NCBI GenBank assembly: GCA_033239525.1
Contig: BSYO01000005.1
Coordinates: 26,443,341-26,507,340, forward strand
Length of the DNA stretch: 64,000 bases
Source: Nepenthes gracilis
Taxonomy: Eukaryota > Streptophyta > Magnoliopsida > Caryophyllales > Nepenthaceae
Direction: 5' to 3'
The position numbers were made by a program, and so were the translations under genes. Shown piece after piece: positions 36,809-64,000 of the stretch (its first letter is position 1; each line of letters starts with the position of its first letter). The notes under the pieces were generated by a model. That model was not told where the DNA came from and did not search any database. It was given only the letters and a program-made list of their open reading frames with translations.

Positions 36809-37665
36809 TATTGCGTCTCTGGGTCTGGGTTCTTCGGTGGATTAGGGAGACTTCAGATTTTGTGTTTGAGTCGGATCTCAAATGGGTTTGGTATCTGTTT
36901 TTTTTTAACTTGAAACATACACAACACAAATTACAAATAAGAGATCGGCAGTATATTCTCTCATTGAATGCATTCTGATGCATAGGTCAGATATCTTCTG
37001 CAATAAATGAAATAATGCAGGAGTGAATGTAAAGATGCGGTGAGGAGTCTAAGGATGTAAGAGTGCAAGACTCGTTGAGTGGTTGTGGGAGGTTAGGCTT
37101 CGCAGATTACACTGTAAGAGGTGGCTTACTAAAGTTACTTGACAGAGGCTTTAGGACCGATCTTAGAGAGTTGAGAGTCTAGGTGGAGAATCGAATCTCT
37201 AGAATTGGGGCCCTTTTCCCTATTGAAGGAAAGGATATTTATAGGCTCCAAAGTGAAAAACCTTGGGCGCGGGAACCTTTGATATGTAATAAGTTGAGAT
37301 TCGCTGGCCGCTGACCGTTGGCTATTGCCAACGGTGTTAGTTGTTACCCTATAATGGCGAGGAGACTGTCATTGAGTGTTGGCCACGCTTGGTCTGCTGT
37401 TCATGTGAGGATTGACCGAATGGCTTGGGAGGATGGTGTGTGCTATAACTTATAGCGTTGACTTTCTTCTCATTGGCCAGCATCCTCTGGGTTCGCTCAT
37501 GCTGGTTGTAGTCGCCTGAACGAGTTGTAGCAGTGCGCTAATTGGCTACTACTCTGAGGTGTCACATGGGTCGTTCTGTAGAAACCTTTGGGCCGTTCGA
37601 AAATTTGGGCCGTTCCTTTGACTGGGCGTCATTGCTCTTAGCCTCTCTCTGAGTTGGACCCATTA
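36809..37665 (+). mobile_element. LTR-like element, copy 1 of an ~0.9 kb family
   Basis: It begins TATTGCGTCTCTGGGTCTGG and ends near GAGTTGGACCCATTA. Along its length it matches copy 2 (38,579-39,471). Shared blocks, in the same order, include ACACAACACAAAT near 36,918, TTTATAGGCTCC with TGGGCGCGGGAA near 37,240-37,275, and GTTGACTTTCTTCTCATTGGCC near 37,455. The flanks AAATC and AAATT could be a worn 5-base duplication. No ORF. It is probably a solo LTR. Confidence 0.6.
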
Positions 37666-38578
37666 AAATTATTATTTTATTATTTAGTTATTTTAGTGAT
37701 AAAAACAAAGGATTATTATTTCTTTAAAATAAAGTAAAAAAATAAAAACCAACACTTTATAATTATTATTTTTAATTCTTAGTTACCCAAAAATAAGCAT
37801 TTCAAGACAGATTCCTCATTTTCATTATCCCAAACCCTCATTTTCTTACATATAATCAAATTGGGTTTGACCCAGACATGAGTTGTGTTTAAATGATAAT
37901 TTAGGACTGCTAAAATGAGCCAGGTCATACATGACCCAATCACTTTGGCAAAAAATCATATTTGTGCCCACCATAATTAAAATTAGGTTGGTTTAAAATG
38001 CTTTATAATTTTTTTCTTTTTATATAGTTTTATTTTATATAAAAATATCTAAAAATATTAAATATTTTAAAAATTAAAATATTATCTAAACTTGGTAATT
38101 AAATAAAAAATATATCTATACTTACTTAAATATACTTAAATAAAAAGTCTTTACATAAAAAAGTTATTAATTATATAAAAATTTAATTTATTAAAATAAT
38201 TTTTTAAAACTGACAATTATTAAAAATAAGTAAATATATTTGTAAAAATAAATTCATAATTTGAGTTAGACCTGGTTAAATAAATCACTTTTACCCGTGT
38301 CATATTTTTAGATTTTATTATCATATTGCTGCTTCCTTGTTGTGTATTTTTTAAATTTTTTTTTAATTATACTAATTTTTTTTTCTTTGTTTTGTTGTAG
38401 CATAGTAACACTTGACTAAGAATAGTTTATAGATATACTATAAAATATTCTAGAATATGTTGAAATATTTTTTGGGATAAATATATAAAAAAATTATTAT
38501 ACTGCTAATGCTGTATACTAAAAAATTAATTCATAATTTAATTTTATCTATTTTAAATAATTAAATAAATAATAAAAT
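37666..38578. other. AT-rich intergenic DNA
   Basis: Very AT-rich sequence between two related LTR-like copies. No gene, RNA gene or repeat boundary recognised. Confidence 0.6.
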
Positions 38579-39471
38579 TGTTACGTTTCAGGTCTCTAGT
38601 TATCGTACGGAATAAGGAGCCTTCAGATTCCTTATTTGTATAGGATTTTGAGCGAGTTTGGTCTCCATCACTATAAACCTGAAATCTACTCAACACAAAC
38701 GATAAATAATAGGTTAGAGACCTGGTGGGATTTCTTCAACTGAAAACACTCCGACGCTCAAATCAACAATTTTTCACAATGAACGGAAAAACCGCATGCT
38801 TAGATATGCGCAAAAATATGCTGTGAAAGCATGTGGAGTGTGTGAATGCAGGAGTGGAAATTTGATGAGCGTTTAGTGGAGGCTTGGCTCCTTGTATATA
38901 TCACAGAGGGTGGCTCACTCTCGTAGCTTGAATAAGGCTTGTAGAGATGGGATATGGGCATTGATTTGCGAGAGTTTGGACCCTGAGGTGGGCGTTATGC
39001 CCAGAATTCGATTCCCCATAAATTCGATCCCGTTTCCTGTGAAAGGAGAAGAAATTTATTGGCTCATTGGCCCGGAGCTTTGGGCGCGAGAATCCTTCTT
39101 GTAAGAATTCGTTGATTGTTGCCTAGTAGTGATCGTCGGTATGTCAGTTGTTGCCTTGTAATGGAGGGGAGATCGCTGTGTGTCGCAGGCTATGATTAGT
39201 CTACCACTCGCGTTGGAATTTGTTGAAGAACTGTGAATAGCGACGTGAGCCGCAGTTGACAGCACTGACTTTCTCCTCATTGGCTCGTCTTCTTTGCGTT
39301 GTTTCTGCTGCCTTGCAGCTGCATTAGAAGGCTACAGGTGGCATTGATTGGTTGCGAGTATTGGGCTACCACGTAAGCTGTTTTAAATATTGGGTAGAGT
39401 TGGCTGCTTTGGCTGCTATTTTATGAATTAAGCCTGGTGTTTTTTTGAGCTTTACTGTATTGGATCCAACA
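38579..39471 (+). mobile_element. LTR-like element, copy 2 of the ~0.9 kb family
   Basis: It starts TGTTACGTTTCAGGTC and ends TTGGATCCAACA, giving TG...CA ends with TGTT/AACA inverted termini. It shares internal blocks with copy 1 and with a segment at 43,499-43,690, notably CTCAACACAAACG and CACTCCGACGCTCAA (38,749-38,763). ORFs inside (38,892-39,104 and minus 39,056-39,280) carry no domain. No clear target duplication is visible because both flanks are A-rich. Confidence 0.65.
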
Positions 39472-39896
39472 AAAAAAAATAATAAATTTTAATTCAAATA
39501 ATAAATTTGAATAATAGTCAATAATTTTCAAACTCGTATGAAGTACAGGCTCCTAGTAATTGATCAACAACAATTTCATCCTTAAGCCTTGACAACGGGA
39601 TATGATGCGTCCTGACCCGGCCCGAAGTTATTCCGATCCGACCCGATCTGTTTCTTCCCCAGTCGACTGCGATTTAGAAAACCGGAATCCCGCGCTCCTT
39701 TCACTGATCGCAGCCTTCAATTTCAGTTTTCTGGTGGGCGGAAGTTGTCGTCGAAGTCAAATTTTTTCTGAACGTAACACAACAATGGAGAACAGTTAAA
39801 GAGTACCACTTCAGAGTTGTTGTAGCTCATTGCTTCACACTAATTGAAGTAAAATCCCCGGATTTTCCGAATTGTTTGTGTTCAGATGCTCTGCTC
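39472..39896 (+). other. APC4 upstream region
   Basis: AT-rich for the first 100 bases, then more GC-rich with GACCCGG, CCGACCCGA and CCGGAATCC words. This is probably the proximal promoter of APC4. No known operator is identified. Confidence 0.5.
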
Positions 39897-39909
39897 TATA
39901 AAACCCTAG
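39897..39909 (+). promoter_or_regulatory. TATA box overlapping a telo-box, APC4 promoter
   Basis: TATAAAACCCTAG combines a TATA box with AAACCCTA, the plant telo-box often found just downstream of TATA in promoters of dividing-cell genes. It lies about 90 bases before the APC4 ATG, leaving room for a short 5' UTR. Confidence 0.65.
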
Positions 39910-39990
39910 TTGATTTGCTAAAATAATTCCTTTTTGCTCGTTGGTTGTTTTTCTTCTCATTTGTCCTTTTTCTCTCGAAGAAGGCTTTCC

Positions 39991-64000
<24,010 letters not shown>

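Overview
The window is nuclear DNA from a flowering plant. The evidence is AT-rich sequence, GT-AG introns that vary greatly in size, and two host genes whose exon-encoded proteins closely match Arabidopsis counterparts. Several classes of plant repeats are also present: an endogenous pararetrovirus, L1 and RTE LINEs, SINEs, a TRIM, solo LTRs and a MITE-like element. The species cannot be fixed from the sequence, but a non-grass angiosperm fits best.

Bases 1-11,320 are repeat-derived. The main item is a decayed Caulimoviridae copy on the + strand, resembling the Florendovirus/Petuvirus group. It has a coat protein with a zinc knuckle, an aspartic protease, a reverse transcriptase and an RNase H, all broken by stops and frameshifts. 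A further ORF overlaps the end of the polymerase and reads as an F-box protein with an F-box-associated-like region. A promoter-like intergenic region with short tandem repeats follows. A possible solo LTR lies at 9.8-10.6 kb.

Bases 11,457-35,276 hold a complete MTR4 gene (nuclear exosome DExH RNA helicase): 14 coding exons and 988 codons plus stop. One intron has a GC donor. Intron 5 is 9.7 kb long and carries a dead L1 LINE and a Harbinger-type element with TAA target-site duplications.

Bases 35,277-39,990 are intergenic. They hold two diverged copies of an ~0.9 kb LTR-like element, then a short promoter with a TATA box fused to a telo-box.

From 39,991 to the right edge is the gene for anaphase-promoting complex subunit 4 (APC4), + strand. 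Twelve complete exons and the start of a thirteenth are visible; the 3' part is outside the window. Its introns hold a 3.4 kb solo LTR with perfect ATTAT duplications, a foldback repeat, sense and antisense RTE LINE fragments, an Au-like SINE and a TRIM with recognisable LTRs, primer-binding site and polypurine tract.

MTR4 and APC4 lie head to tail. They act in different processes (nuclear RNA surveillance and cell-cycle ubiquitination) and nothing seen suggests co-regulation. The most unusual item is the F-box-like ORF that appears to belong to the pararetrovirus.
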